Source: Streptomyces sp. YS415 (lineage in GTDB: Bacteria; Actinomycetota; Actinomycetes; Streptomycetales; Streptomycetaceae). From it: a stretch of 64,000 bases of DNA. Both the position numbers and the translations under genes were made by a program. The stretch spans positions 62,001 through 126,000 of the forward strand of contig NZ_JAMJFL010000001.1 in assembly GCF_023544665.1 (NCBI RefSeq), given 5' to 3'. Positions within the stretch are counted from its first letter, which is position 1. The number at the start of each line of letters is the position of its first letter. Shown here piece by piece: positions 8,362 through 17,360 of this stretch. The notes below the pieces were generated by a model. It was not told the origin of the DNA and did no database searches. It was given only the letters and a program-made list of their open reading frames with translations.

Positions 8362-8390
8362 AAAAAACCCGCCCCCAGCAGGGGCGGGTT
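8362..8390 (-). terminator. Rho-independent terminator of map
   Basis: On the minus strand a perfect 10-bp stem (AACCCGCCCC / GGGGCGGGTT, arms 8366-8375 and 8381-8390) with a 5-nt loop is followed by a T-run (the AAAAAA at 8362-8367 on the plus strand). It lies 9 bp after the methionine aminopeptidase stop and is a textbook intrinsic terminator. Confidence 0.92.
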
Positions 8391-8399
8391 CCAGGGGCG

Positions 8400-9257
8400 C
8401 TACGGCAGCGTGAGGATCTCCGCGCCGGTCTCCGTCACCACCAGCGTGTGCTCGAACTGGGCCGTCCGCCTGCGGTCCTTCGTCACGACCGTCCAGCCGT
8501 CGTCCCACATGTCGTACTCGTGGGTGCCCAGCGTCAGCATCGGCTCGATCGTGAAGGTCATCCCGGGCTGGATGACCGTCGTCGCGTGCGGACTGTCGTA
8601 GTGCGGGATGATCAGGCCGGAGTGGAACGACGAGTTGATGCCGTGGCCGGTGAAGTCGCGGACCACGCCGTAGCCGAAGCGCTTGGCGTACGACTCGATG
8701 ACCCGGCCGATGACATTGATCTGGCGGCCCGGCCTGACCGCCTTGATGGCACGGTTCAGGGACTCACGGGTGCGCTCCACCAGCAGGCGGCTCTCCTCGT
8801 CCACCTCCCCGACCAGGTACGTCGCGTTGTTGTCGCCGTGCACGCCGCCGATGTACGCCGTCACGTCGAGGTTGATGATGTCGCCGTCGCGCAGCACCGT
8901 GGAGTCCGGGATGCCGTGGCAGATCACCTCGTTGAGGCTGGTGCACAGCGACTTCGGGAAGCCCCGGTAGCCGAGCGTCGACGGGTAGGCGCCGTGGTCG
9001 CACATGTACTCGTGCGCCACCTTGTCCAGTTCGTCGGTGGTGACCCCGGGCGCGATCAGCTTCGCCGCCTCGGCCATCGCCCGCGCGGCGATCCGGCCGG
9101 CGACACGCATCGCCTCGATGGTCTCCGGAGTCTGCACCTCCGGGCCCGAGTACGGCGTCGGCGCGGGCTTGCCGACGTACTCGGGACGGCGGATGTTTCC
9201 GGGTACGGAACGGGTGGGAGACAGCTCCCCTGGTACGAGCAGCGACTGGCCAGACAT
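8400..9257 (-). CDS. map: Type I methionine aminopeptidase
   Basis: Removes the N-terminal Met from nascent proteins; cytosolic metalloenzyme of 285 aa. Start ATG 9257 ([14 protein letters not shown]) gives the length usual for streptomycete Map with the actinobacterial N-terminal extension; the open frame continues upstream without a good ribosome site. Metal-site blocks are visible in order: [22 protein letters not shown] (first two Asp), RDFTGHGIN (His), TFTIEPML (Glu) and [12 protein letters not shown] (final Glu). It is monocistronic, with its own terminator, and divergent from the small gene at 9316. Confidence 0.95.
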   Translation of the reverse strand: MSGQSLLVPGELSPTRSVPGNIRRPEYVGKPAPTPYSGPEVQTPETIEAMRVAGRIAARAMAEAAKLIAPGVTTDELDKVAHEYMCDHGAYPSTLGYRGFPKSLCTSLNEVICHGIPDSTVLRDGDIINLDVTAYIGGVHGDNNATYLVGEVDEESRLLVERTRESLNRAIKAVRPGRQINVIGRVIESYAKRFGYGVVRDFTGHGINSSFHSGLIIPHYDSPHATTVIQPGMTFTIEPMLTLGTHEYDMWDDGWTVVTKDRRRTAQFEHTLVVTETGAEILTLP

Positions 9258-9315
9258 GCCAGCGAGTCTAACGAGCCGCCGTGGGGGAACATGTCCGTGG
9301 CGAGAGGAGCTGGTC

Positions 9316-9543
9316 ATGGCCTTGTTCAAGAAGCGCACCGTCGGGAAGCCGGGCGAGTGGTACTACTGCCTGGAGCACAAGAAGGTCGAGGAGGGTCCGG
9401 ACTGCCCCGGCAAGGACCGCTTCGGTCCCTACACCTCCCGCAGGGAGGCCGAGCACGCGATGGAGACCGCCCGCGAGCGCAACCTCCAGTGGGAGAACGA
9501 CCCCAACTGGCACGACGCCCCCAAGGGCGCCGACGACACCTGA
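9316..9543 (+). CDS. Small conserved hypothetical protein, 75 aa (SPOR-like)
   Basis: Start ATG 9316 with GAGAGGAG 7 nt upstream. The protein is soluble and strongly charged: a lysine-rich start ([30 protein letters not shown]), then [21 protein letters not shown] and a tail [14 protein letters not shown]. The '[16 protein letters not shown]' segment looks like the second half of a SPOR/sporulation-related repeat, and small proteins of this type are annotated that way in streptomycetes (from memory). The Cys and His residues could bind metal, but no standard motif is complete. It is divergent from map, and its stop codon abuts the stop of the following MFS gene (TGATCA, 9541-9546). Confidence 0.8.
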   Translation: MALFKKRTVGKPGEWYYCLEHKKVEEGPDCPGKDRFGPYTSRREAEHAMETARERNLQWENDPNWHDAPKGADDT

Positions 9544-10827
9544 TCAGGACTCGGCGGGAGCCGACGCCCGGGCCGCCGTGCGCTGTTCGCGCACACTCTT
9601 CGCGTGCTCGCTCGTCCGGGCGTCGTACGTCATCAGCTTCGGCAGGCACAGCGCCAGCAGCCCCACCGCGCCGGCGCACAGCAGGCCACCGGACCACACC
9701 GACGCCCGCACGCCCCACCACGCGGCGAAACCGCCCGACCTGACCTGGCCGAGGGTCGGCCCGACCGAGTACGACAGCAGTTCGATCCCGGCGAGCCGCC
9801 CCCGCAGCTCGTCCGGGATCGTCTGGTTCCACATCACCCCGCGGAAGATCCCGCTGACCATGTCGCAGCCGCCCGCCACGGTCAGGAACAGCAGCACCAG
9901 CCAGACGTTGCCCACCGCCCCGGCGGCCGCGATCGCCACGCCCCACAGCGCGGCCGCCAGCACCACCATCCGCCCGTGCCGGTGGATCCGGCCGGTCCAG
10001 CCGCTCGTCACGCTCACCAGCAGCGACCCGAGCGGCACCGCCGCGTACATCAGTCCCAGCGACCACTCCGCGTGCAGCTCGTCCGCGAGGAACGGCAGCA
10101 GCGCCAGCGGCATCGCCAGGAACATCGCGGCCAGGTCGATCGCGTAGGTGCCGAGGAGTTCCTTGCGGCTCCACGCGTACCGGGCGCCCTCCGCGATCGC
10201 CTTCAGCGACGGCTTCGCGGCCTCGTGCGCGGCCGGGGAGGAGGCGAGCGGGATGATCAGGACCACCGAGACGACGAAGGTCAGCAGGTCGGCGGCGTAG
10301 GCCCAGCCCAGACCGGCGTACGCCACGACCACACCCGCCACCGCCGGGCCCGCGACGCCGCCGACCGTCCAGCGCAGCGCGTTCAGGGAGGCGGCGGCCG
10401 GGAGGTGGTCGTGGGCCACGATCCGCGGCCACAGCGAGTCCAGCGCCGGGCGCTGCACGGACACCAGCGCCGAGGAGAGGGCCGCCACGACATACAGCGG
10501 CCATACGACGGGCTCCGGCAGCAGGGAGTTCACCAGCAGCGCCGCGCTCAGGACTCCCTGGCCCACCTCGGTCCAGATGATCAGGCCGCGCTTGTCGAGC
10601 GAGTCGGCCAGGGCCCCGCCGTACAGGCCGAAGACGATCAGCGGGACCAGTTCCACCGCGCCGATCGCGCCGACGGCCGCCGCGGAGCCGGTCAGCTCCT
10701 TGACCTGCACCGGCAGCGCCACGAACGTCAGGAAGCTGCCGAATCCGGAGACGAGCCCCGCCAGCCACAGCCGCCGGAAGTCGGCGGAGGCCCGCCAGGG
10801 GGACAGATCGGGGAGGAAAGAACTCAC
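9544..10827 (-). CDS. MFS transporter (EntS/MFS_3-like)
   Basis: Membrane exporter of 427 aa with about 12 hydrophobic helices. The N-terminus (WRASADFRRLWLAGLVSGFGSFLTFVALPVQVKELTG) and the loop GGALADSLDKRG (MFS motif A variant) are typical of the MFS_3 group that includes the enterobactin exporter EntS and macrolide exporters. Substrate unknown. It ends in a cytoplasmic tail rich in Ala and Arg and converges stop-to-stop with the 75-aa gene. Start ATG 10827 gives a short soluble lead before helix 1. Confidence 0.85.
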   Translation of the reverse strand: MSSFLPDLSPWRASADFRRLWLAGLVSGFGSFLTFVALPVQVKELTGSAAAVGAIGAVELVPLIVFGLYGGALADSLDKRGLIIWTEVGQGVLSAALLVNSLLPEPVVWPLYVVAALSSALVSVQRPALDSLWPRIVAHDHLPAAASLNALRWTVGGVAGPAVAGVVVAYAGLGWAYAADLLTFVVSVVLIIPLASSPAAHEAAKPSLKAIAEGARYAWSRKELLGTYAIDLAAMFLAMPLALLPFLADELHAEWSLGLMYAAVPLGSLLVSVTSGWTGRIHRHGRMVVLAAALWGVAIAAAGAVGNVWLVLLFLTVAGGCDMVSGIFRGVMWNQTIPDELRGRLAGIELLSYSVGPTLGQVRSGGFAAWWGVRASVWSGGLLCAGAVGLLALCLPKLMTYDARTSEHAKSVREQRTAARASAPAES

Positions 10828-10899
10828 GAGAGGTCATGGTCGGCAGGGACGGGTCGGCGGGGCAACTTCTTTTCGCCGTGATCTCACCGCCGACAGAGG

Positions 10900-11511
10900 T
10901 CACCAGCGCGCCGGTGGCGGTGCCGTCAACTGGTCCGCAAGAGCTGACAGGCGGTCGCGGAAGCGCCGGCGGGCCCGGGGGGAGGGAACGGAATTCTCCC
11001 CGGCCGCCGCGCTCACCAGATGCTGCACCGTGTCCAGGTCCAGATCCGTGGCCTCCGGCACCGAAAGCGACTCGTGGGCCATCGTCGCCAGGTCGTCGCC
11101 CTCCCCGGCACCGGCGCCCAGCGCCAGCACCGTCGCCCCCGCCCGCCGCGCGTCGTGCACCCGCTCCAGCAGGCCCGCCCCCGGCACCTGCGGCGACACC
11201 ACCAGCAGCGTCTCACCGCGCCGCGCCGCCGCGAGCCGCCCGAGCCCGACCGCCAGATGCGCCGGATCCGCCGCGCTCGCGTCATGCCGTACCAGCGTCG
11301 GCGTCAGCTCGGGCGTGCCCGACCACGCGGCCTCGTCCACCAGATGGGCCGCCAGATGCCACGGCTCGTACTCCTCGGTGCCGACGAGCAGCAGCCCCCC
11401 GCCGTGCGAGACCACCGAGCCCCGCAGCACACCCGCGAACCTCCGGGTGGCCCCCAACCACTCGGTCCCGGCGAGCACTTCACGCAACAGCGCGACCCGT
11501 ACGGCGTCCAT
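10900..11511 (-). CDS. Hypothetical protein with SIS-like core, 203 aa
   Basis: Soluble protein. The middle section, RRGETLLVVSPQVPGAGLLERVHDARRAGATVLALGAG (about residues 96-133), resembles the phosphosugar-binding SIS fold: a strand, a Ser/Pro loop, a helix, then 'GAxVLAL'. The N-terminal half has GTEEYEPWHLAAHLVDEA. There is no N-terminal sugar-isomerase partner domain and no catalytic signature, so it may bind rather than convert a ligand. It lies alone, divergent from the F420-NADP reductase gene. Function unknown. Confidence 0.75.
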   Translation of the reverse strand: MDAVRVALLREVLAGTEWLGATRRFAGVLRGSVVSHGGGLLLVGTEEYEPWHLAAHLVDEAAWSGTPELTPTLVRHDASAADPAHLAVGLGRLAAARRGETLLVVSPQVPGAGLLERVHDARRAGATVLALGAGAGEGDDLATMAHESLSVPEATDLDLDTVQHLVSAAAGENSVPSPRARRRFRDRLSALADQLTAPPPARW

Positions 11512-11655
11512 GGCCCCGCATCCTGCCGCACCGGGCCGCCCGGCAGGGGCAGTTCGCCCCGAATTCCCCCAACCCGGTCACGGGGTACGCCCCGCCGGCA
11601 TCCGGCGATCCGGTCCGGAGCCGAGGGGCCGCCGACGCGGACGTACAGTCGGGCC

Positions 11656-12363
11656 ATGACCTCTACCGACAGTGCTGCACAGAAGGCCCCCGCCAAGGAC
11701 CCCTGGGACCTTCCCGATGTCTCCGGGCTCGTCGTCGGCGTGCTCGGCGGGACCGGGCCGCAGGGCAAGGGCCTGGCCTACCGGCTCGCCAAGGCCGGCC
11801 AGAAGGTGATCATCGGTTCCCGTGCGGCGGACCGCGCGCAGACCGCCGCCGAGGAACTCGGGCACGGAGTCGAGGGCGCCGACAACGCCGAGTGCGCCCG
11901 CCGCAGCGACATCGTGATCGTCGCCGTGCCGTGGGAGGGCCACGGCAAGACCCTGGAGTCGCTGCGCGAGGAACTCGCCGGGAAGCTGGTCGTCGACTGC
12001 GTCAACCCGCTCGGCTTCGACAAGCAGGGCGCCTACGCCCTGAAGCCGGAGGAGGGCAGCGCCGCCGAGCAGGCGGCCGCCCTGCTGCCGGACTCCCGGG
12101 TCACGGCCGCCTTCCACCACCTGTCGGCGGTGCTGCTGCAGGACCCCGCGATCGACGAGATCGACACCGATGTGATGGTCCTCGGCGAGGCGCGCGCGGA
12201 CGTGGAGACCGTCCAGGCGCTGGCCGGCCGCATCCCCGGCATGCGCGGCATCTTCGCCGGGCGCCTGCGCAACGCCCACCAGGTCGAGTCCCTGGTCGCC
12301 AACCTGATCTCCGTCAACCGGCGCTACAAGGCGCACGCGGGACTCCGCGTCACGGACGTGTGA
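11656..12363 (+). CDS. npdG: NADPH-dependent F420 reductase (F420H2:NADP+ oxidoreductase)
   Basis: Transfers hydride between coenzyme F420 and NADP; 235 aa, cytosolic. Start ATG 11656. A Rossmann motif GVLGGTGPQGKGLAYRLA (about residues 28-45) is followed by the NADP-phosphate binding stretch IIGSRAADRAQ, then VIVAVPWEGH, VVDCVNPLGFDKQGAYAL and AFHHLSAVLL, all characteristic of the family. The N-terminus carries a 25-residue extension rich in Ala/Lys/Asp, common in actinobacteria. F420 cofactors support antibiotic tailoring and redox reactions in Streptomyces. No F420-dependent enzyme is adjacent. Confidence 0.9.
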   Translation: MTSTDSAAQKAPAKDPWDLPDVSGLVVGVLGGTGPQGKGLAYRLAKAGQKVIIGSRAADRAQTAAEELGHGVEGADNAECARRSDIVIVAVPWEGHGKTLESLREELAGKLVVDCVNPLGFDKQGAYALKPEEGSAAEQAAALLPDSRVTAAFHHLSAVLLQDPAIDEIDTDVMVLGEARADVETVQALAGRIPGMRGIFAGRLRNAHQVESLVANLISVNRRYKAHAGLRVTDV

Positions 12364-12421
12364 CCGCACTCGGCGTCACGGACGGATGACGGGACACCGC
12401 ATCACGGACGAATGAGGGGAT

Positions 12422-12458
12422 GGGGGACACTGGACGTCGTCGTACCGCAGTGTCCCCC
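12422..12458. promoter_or_regulatory. Strong hairpin between npdG and the 59-aa membrane protein gene
   Basis: A perfect 11-bp stem, GGGGGACACTG (12422-12432) with CAGTGTCCCCC (12448-12458), and a 15-nt loop. It ends 4 bp before the AGGAG ribosome site of the next gene. It could terminate npdG, but there is no T-run; a structured 5' leader of the small gene is equally likely. Confidence 0.7.
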
Positions 12459-12475
12459 CGACAGGAGCCCCCCGC

Positions 12476-12655
12476 ATGCCCCGCCTCGCCCTCTACGCCC
12501 TGACCGTCTGCGTCCTCGCGGTGGCCGCCGCCGTCGTCTCCTTCGTGCAGGGCAGCTTCCTGGGGATCATCTGGGTGCTGCTGGCGGGGCTGTCGTCCAA
12601 CATGTGCTGGTACTACCTGAAGCGCCAGAAGGCCGCCGCCTACCAGAAGCGGTAG
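12476..12655 (+). CDS. Small membrane protein, 59 aa
   Basis: Short gene with ATG 12476 and AGGAG 8 nt upstream. The product MPRLALYALTVCVLAVAAAV... has two hydrophobic helices (about residues 4-24 and 27-44) and a Lys/Arg-rich cytosolic end (YYLKRQKAAAYQKR). It looks like a DUF-type small integral membrane protein, but no family can be named. The 3' end overlaps the end of the opposite-strand protease gene by 16 bp. A perfect 11-bp hairpin precedes its ribosome site. Confidence 0.78.
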   Translation: MPRLALYALTVCVLAVAAAVVSFVQGSFLGIIWVLLAGLSSNMCWYYLKRQKAAAYQKR

Positions 12656-13407
12656 AGGTCCCAGCCGAGCGCCGTCTCCAGCTCGCTCACCCCGAGGCCG
12701 CGCAGGATCGAGTCGACCAGGTCGAAGAACGCGCCGTTCACCGCCGGCAGCCACAGCAGCGCGAACACGAACAGCAGCCCGAACTGCGCGAACGGCTCCA
12801 CCTGGCGCCGGACGCTGTAGGGCAGCCAGGGCTCGATGACGCCGTAGCCGTCCAGGCCCGGAACGGGCAGGAAGTTCAGGATCGCCGCCGTGACCTGCAG
12901 CAGGGCGAGGAAGGCGAGCGCGAACCGGAAGTCGTCGGGGACGCCGTCCAGGGCGCCGAGCCAGAACGGTGCCGTGCACACCGCGGCGAACAGCAGGTTC
13001 GTGAGCGGGCCCGCCGCCGAGATCAGGCTGTGCCGCCACCGCCCCTGGATCCGGCCGCGCTCGATGAAGACCGCGCCGCCGGGCAGCCCGATCCCGCCCA
13101 TGATCACGAAGAGCACCGGGAGCACGATGCTCAGCAGGGCATGGGTGTACTTCAGCGGGTTCAGCGTGAGGTAGCCCTTCGCGCCGACCGTGATGTCGCC
13201 GCTGTGCAGGGCCGTGCGGGCGTGCGCGTACTCGTGCAGGCACAGGGAGACGATCCAGGCCGCCGTCACGAACAGGAACACGGCGAGCCCCGGCTGCTCG
13301 GCGAACCCGGTCCAGGTGGCCCAGCCGGTCACCGCCGTGACAGCCAGGATCCCCACGAAGACGGGGCTCATCCGCCGGTCGCTGTGGCGGGTGGTGATGG
13401 CGGTCAT
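12640..13407 (-). CDS. Site-2 protease-like membrane metalloprotease (peptidase M50)
   Basis: Intramembrane zinc protease candidate, 255 aa. ATG 13407 is chosen because AGGGAG lies 5 nt before it. It has five or more hydrophobic helices. The zinc motif HExxH is seen in LCLHEYAHARTAL, followed by the conserved GDITVGAKGYLTLNPLKYTHALLSIVLPVLFVIMGGIGLPGG block, and the second motif NFLPVPGLDGYGVIEPWLP supplies the third ligand (LDG). This arrangement is typical of the short M50 group without a PDZ domain. Substrate unknown; it overlaps the convergent 59-aa membrane protein gene, which is a possible but unproven partner. Confidence 0.88.
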   Translation of the reverse strand: MTAITTRHSDRRMSPVFVGILAVTAVTGWATWTGFAEQPGLAVFLFVTAAWIVSLCLHEYAHARTALHSGDITVGAKGYLTLNPLKYTHALLSIVLPVLFVIMGGIGLPGGAVFIERGRIQGRWRHSLISAAGPLTNLLFAAVCTAPFWLGALDGVPDDFRFALAFLALLQVTAAILNFLPVPGLDGYGVIEPWLPYSVRRQVEPFAQFGLLFVFALLWLPAVNGAFFDLVDSILRGLGVSELETALGWDLYRFW

Positions 13408-13513
13408 GCGGCTCCCTGAACTGATCGGCACGCGGTGTGCTGCCGCCCGACGGTACCGGGCGCACCGGGAAAACGTCTCGCGGGCCGGCCTTGGTTCCGG
13501 AGAAGGTGGGGGG

Positions 13514-14062
13514 ATGGGGATCTGGCACGTGTTCTACGCGGACTGGCAGATGGAGTGCTGCGGCACACCGTTCTCCCTCGGCGACGAGGTGAGCTGGCCG
13601 CTGCTGCTCGACGACTCCGGCGACGTCCTGGGCGGCGACTGGGACGACGAGCTCGCGACGGTCGTCGGGGAGGTGGCGGAGGTGGGAGGTGTCCGGGTCC
13701 TTCAGGAGGAGTCGGGACTGACCGTGGCCCTGCACGAGGACCCCGTCGACGTCATGGCTCCGGAGGCCCTCGGCGAGGAGCGGCCCGGCGACCGGATCCG
13801 CCTGGCCGGACTGCTCACGGTGGAACGGCACGGCGGCGAGTGGCCCGAGGCCCGGGGGCGGGTGCGGGCCCTCCGGGTAGTGAGCCAGGAGTACGCCGAG
13901 ACCGACCCCGGCTCCCGCACCTGGCACCCGGTGCCCGGCACCCGCTCCCTGCGCCCGGTCGACACCTGCCCCAAGTGGTTCACCGACCCCGCCCCACCCA
14001 CACCGGGCCGCGGCCGGAGGGAGACGGGAGCGCTGGTGACCCTGGAGATCCCGGCCCCCTGA
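13514..14062 (+). CDS. Conserved hypothetical protein, 182 aa (DUF6578-like)
   Basis: Start ATG 13514 after a purine-rich GGAGAAGGTGGGGGG stretch. The opening MGIWHVFYADWQMECCGTPF and the following SLGDEVSWPLLL look like a streptomycete family listed as DUF6578 (recalled, not checked). The product is soluble and acidic, mostly beta-strand, with a second half that has two Arg/Val-rich strands and a Pro-rich end. The adjacent Cys-Cys pair near residue 15 is notable. It is followed after 37 bp by the AfsR-type regulator on the same strand, which may be coincidence. Confidence 0.75.
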   Translation: MGIWHVFYADWQMECCGTPFSLGDEVSWPLLLDDSGDVLGGDWDDELATVVGEVAEVGGVRVLQEESGLTVALHEDPVDVMAPEALGEERPGDRIRLAGLLTVERHGGEWPEARGRVRALRVVSQEYAETDPGSRTWHPVPGTRSLRPVDTCPKWFTDPAPPTPGRGRRETGALVTLEIPAP

Positions 14063-14099
14063 GCCCGCCCCCGCGCCCACCCCCCACCCACCAGAGACA

Positions 14100-17000
14100 A
14101 TGGACCCCGTGCGCTATCGCATCCTCGGCACCACTCAGGCCCTCCGTTCCGACGGCACCCCGCTCCCGGTCGGCGGGGCGCGGCTGCGTGCGCTGCTCAG
14201 CGTGCTGGCGCTGCGGGGCGGCCGGACCGTACCCGTGCAGTTCCTCGTGGACGAGGTGTGGGGCGCGGACCCGCCCGCCGACGCCGCCGGGGCGCTGCAG
14301 GCGCTCGTCGGACGGCTGCGCCGGGTGCTCGGCGCCGAGGCCGTCGCGTCCGTCGACGGCGGGTACCGGCTGGCCGCCGGCCCCGACGACATCGACCTGC
14401 ACCGTTTCGAACGGCTCACCGCCGACGGACTTCGCGCCCTCGCCGACGGCGACCCCGCCAAGGCCGCCGGCGTCCTCGACGACGCCCTCGCCCTGTGGCG
14501 CGGCCCCGCCCTCGCCGACCTCCCCGACCGCACCGCCGAGGCCGCCCGCTGCGAGGCCCGGCGCCTGGACGCCCTGCGCGCCCGGCACACCGCCGCCCTC
14601 GCCCTGGGCCAGGCCGGAACCGCGCTGCCGGAACTGACCGCCCTGTGCGACAGCCATCCGCTCGACGAGCCGTTGCAGGCGCTGCGCCTGCGCGCGCTGC
14701 GCGACACCGGCCGCGCCGCCGAGGCGCTGGCCGCCTACGACGACGTACGACAGCTCCTCGCCGAGCAGCTGGGATCCGACCCCGGCCCCGAACTACGATC
14801 ACTGCACGCCGAGTTGCTGAAACCGGCGGCGCCGGCCACGCCCGGCAACCTGCGCGCCCGGCTCACCTCCTTCGTCGGCCGGGAAGCCGACATCGAGGCC
14901 ATCCGCGGGGACCTCGGCAGCGCCCGCCTGGTCACGCTGCTCGGCCCCGGCGGCGCCGGCAAGACCCGGCTGTCGCAGGAGGCCGCCGAGACGCTCCGGG
15001 ACGCCGCCCGGGACGGGATCTGGCTCGCCGAGCTGGCCCCCGTCGACGACCCGGCCGCCGTACCGGAGGCCGTGCTCACCGCCGTGGGCGCCCGCGAGAC
15101 CGTGCTGTACGGCGCCGGTGCCGAGGAGTTCCGCAGCGCCGTCGCCGACCGGCACGACGACCCGCTCGACCGGCTGGTGGAGCACTGCGCCCGGCGCCGC
15201 ATGCTGATCGTCCTCGACAACTGCGAGCACGTCGTCGACGCCGCCGCCCGGCTCGCGGAGCACCTGCTGGCCCGCTGCCCCGGCCTGACCGTCCTGGCCA
15301 CCAGCCGCGAACCCCTCGGCGTACCGGGCGAGGTGCTGCGGCCGGTGGAGCCGCTGCCGCAGCCGTACGCGCTGCGGCTGTTCGCCGACCGCGGGGCCGC
15401 CGCCCGGCCCGGGTTCAGCGTCGACGACGACCCCGAGGCGTGCGCCGAGATCTGCCGCCGCCTCGACGGACTCCCCCTCGCCATCGAACTCGCCGCCGCC
15501 CGGCTGCGAATGCTCACCCCCCGCCAGATCGCCGACCGGCTCGACGACCGCTTCCGGCTGCTCACCTCCGGCAGCCGGACCGTCCTGCCCCGCCAGCAGA
15601 CCCTCAGGGCCGTCGTCGACTGGTCCTGGGACCTGCTCGATAAGGACGAACGCGCGGTGCTGAGCCGGCTGTCGGTCTTCGCCGGCGGCTGCGACCTGCC
15701 CGCCGCCGAGGCCGTGTGCGGACCGGCCGCCCTCGACGCGCTCGGCTCCCTGGTCGACAAGTCCCTGGTGGTGGCCGCCCCTTCGGGCGACGGCGCCATG
15801 CGCTACCGGCTCCTGGAGACCGTCGCCGAGTACGCGGGCGAGCGCCTGGACGAGGCCGGGCAGCGCCCCCGCGCCGAGCGCGCGCATCTGACGTACTACC
15901 GCGAACTCGCCCGCACCACCGACCCGTTGCTGCGCGGCCCCCGCCAACTGGAGGCCGTGGAACGGCTCCAGCGGGAGTACGAGAACCTGCGCACCGCCCT
16001 GCGCCACGCCGTCGCCGAACGCGACGAGCAGGAAGCGGTGACCCTCGTACTGTCGCTGGCCTGGTACTGGCAGATGCGCGACCTGCGGATCGAGGCCCGC
16101 GGCTGGTGCGCGGAGGTCATGACGCTCGGCCCCGACCCCTTCGCCGAGCCCATGCGCCGGGCGGAGCCGGTCTGGCGGCGCGTCACCGCGGACCCGCCCC
16201 CGTACACCGGCGAGGTCCTGGCGGAGGCGCGGCGCGGAGTCCATCTGTGCCACCTCGCCTGCATGGACACCGAGATCGCCGCCTGGCAGAACCCGGCCGC
16301 CCAGCAGAAGCTGCGCACCATCGCCGGGGTCTACGAGCCGGGGCTGCCGCAGACCTGCCGCAGCCCCGGCCTGCTTGCGATCTTCGCCGTGATGCTCACC
16401 GGCGACATCGGCCGGGTCGGCACGATCCTCGACGCCGCCGTGGAGACCTGCCGCCGCACCCCCGACTACGACTGGGAACTGGCCGCCACCCTCCAGATGC
16501 GGGCCAACCTCCTCGCCCACCGCCCCGGCCGCGCCGCGGCCGCCGCCCAGGACGCCGACGAGTCCCTGACCATCTACCGGCGGCTCGGCGACGCCTGGGG
16601 CAGCGCCGAGGCGCTGGCGGCACGCGGCGAGGCCCGCGAGCGCAAGGGCGCCTTCCTGGAGGCCGCCGCCGACTACGAGGCCGCCGTCGAACACGCCCGC
16701 CGCCTCGGCGCGCACGCCCAGGAGGCCGTCCTCAGCGCCCGGCTGGCCGGCGCGCTGCTGGAGGGCGGGCGGGCCGAGGAGGGCGAACGCCTGCTGCGGG
16801 AGGTCATCGACGGACTGGACGGCGGGCACAGCGAGGCGATGCCGTTCAGCCGGATCATCCTCGCCGGCTGGCTCAGCATCACCGGCCGTACCGTCGAGGC
16901 GCGCGAGCAGATGCGGCTGCTGCGCGAGGACTTCGGCCTCGCCCAGTTCCACGTCTTCGACGCCTTCATCCTCAGCGGGGAGGCCTGGCTGGACGCCTCC

Positions 17001-17333
17001 GACGGGCTGCACGAACAGGCGCGGGAGAAGCTGCGGCGCGCTCTGGAGCAGGCGGACGACCCGCTGTCGCAGGCGATGGCCCCGCAACTGGTCTCGGGGT
17101 GCCTGGTCATCGCCGCCGTGGCGCTGGCCCCGACCGCGCCCCTCGACGCCGCCCGCTGCCTGGGGGCCGCCGAGGCGCTGTGGCCGCCCGGGCACCGCAA
17201 CTCCACGCTGGAGCGCGAGTGCCGGGACCGGGCGGTCGCCGCGGTGCGCGCGGTCCTCGACGACGAGGCGTACGAGGCCGGGTTCGCCGAGGGCGGCGAC
17301 CTCACCGCTAAGGAGGCCGCCGCCCTGGTGTGA
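14100..17333 (+). CDS. AfsR/SARP-family transcriptional regulator with NB-ARC and TPR domains
   Basis: Large regulator, 1077 aa, of the AfsR group. Residues 1-95 form an OmpR-type winged-helix DNA-binding domain (YRILGTTQALRSDGTPLPVGGARLRALLSVLALRGG). Residues 100-245 form the BTAD all-helical domain. Residues 255-600 are an NTPase of the NB-ARC/STAND type, with Walker A GPGGAGKT (282-289), a Walker B-like LIVLDNCEHV, the sensor LATSREPLGVPGE and GLPLAIELAAARLRML. The rest is TPR-like helices. Such proteins usually activate secondary-metabolite or stress genes and may be modulated by nucleotide binding or Ser/Thr phosphorylation. Its target is not evident; an ABC exporter lies convergent just downstream. 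Confidence 0.92.
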   Translation: MDPVRYRILGTTQALRSDGTPLPVGGARLRALLSVLALRGGRTVPVQFLVDEVWGADPPADAAGALQALVGRLRRVLGAEAVASVDGGYRLAAGPDDIDLHRFERLTADGLRALADGDPAKAAGVLDDALALWRGPALADLPDRTAEAARCEARRLDALRARHTAALALGQAGTALPELTALCDSHPLDEPLQALRLRALRDTGRAAEALAAYDDVRQLLAEQLGSDPGPELRSLHAELLKPAAPATPGNLRARLTSFVGREADIEAIRGDLGSARLVTLLGPGGAGKTRLSQEAAETLRDAARDGIWLAELAPVDDPAAVPEAVLTAVGARETVLYGAGAEEFRSAVADRHDDPLDRLVEHCARRRMLIVLDNCEHVVDAAARLAEHLLARCPGLTVLATSREPLGVPGEVLRPVEPLPQPYALRLFADRGAAARPGFSVDDDPEACAEICRRLDGLPLAIELAAARLRMLTPRQIADRLDDRFRLLTSGSRTVLPRQQTLRAVVDWSWDLLDKDERAVLSRLSVFAGGCDLPAAEAVCGPAALDALGSLVDKSLVVAAPSGDGAMRYRLLETVAEYAGERLDEAGQRPRAERAHLTYYRELARTTDPLLRGPRQLEAVERLQREYENLRTALRHAVAERDEQEAVTLVLSLAWYWQMRDLRIEARGWCAEVMTLGPDPFAEPMRRAEPVWRRVTADPPPYTGEVLAEARRGVHLCHLACMDTEIAAWQNPAAQQKLRTIAGVYEPGLPQTCRSPGLLAIFAVMLTGDIGRVGTILDAAVETCRRTPDYDWELAATLQMRANLLAHRPGRAAAAAQDADESLTIYRRLGDAWGSAEALAARGEARERKGAFLEAAADYEAAVEHARRLGAHAQEAVLSARLAGALLEGGRAEEGERLLREVIDGLDGGHSEAMPFSRIILAGWLSITGRTVEAREQMRLLREDFGLAQFHVFDAFILSGEAWLDASDGLHEQAREKLRRALEQADDPLSQAMAPQLVSGCLVIAAVALAPTAPLDAARCLGAAEALWPPGHRNSTLERECRDRAVAAVRAVLDDEAYEAGFAEGGDLTAKEAAALV

Positions 17334-17349
17334 CCCGGGCCCGGGTCAC
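17330..17349. terminator. 20-bp perfect palindrome at the convergent ends of afsR-like and drrB-like genes
   Basis: GTGACCCGGGCCCGGGTCAC reads the same on both strands and contains the stop codon of the AfsR-type gene. It lies 11 bp beyond the end of the opposite-strand ABC permease gene. It probably ends both transcripts, though only a weak T-rich stretch (TTCTTGTTCC) follows. Extrusion as a short-loop hairpin would need the centre to open. Confidence 0.55.
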
Positions 17350-17360
17350 TTCTTGTTCCG

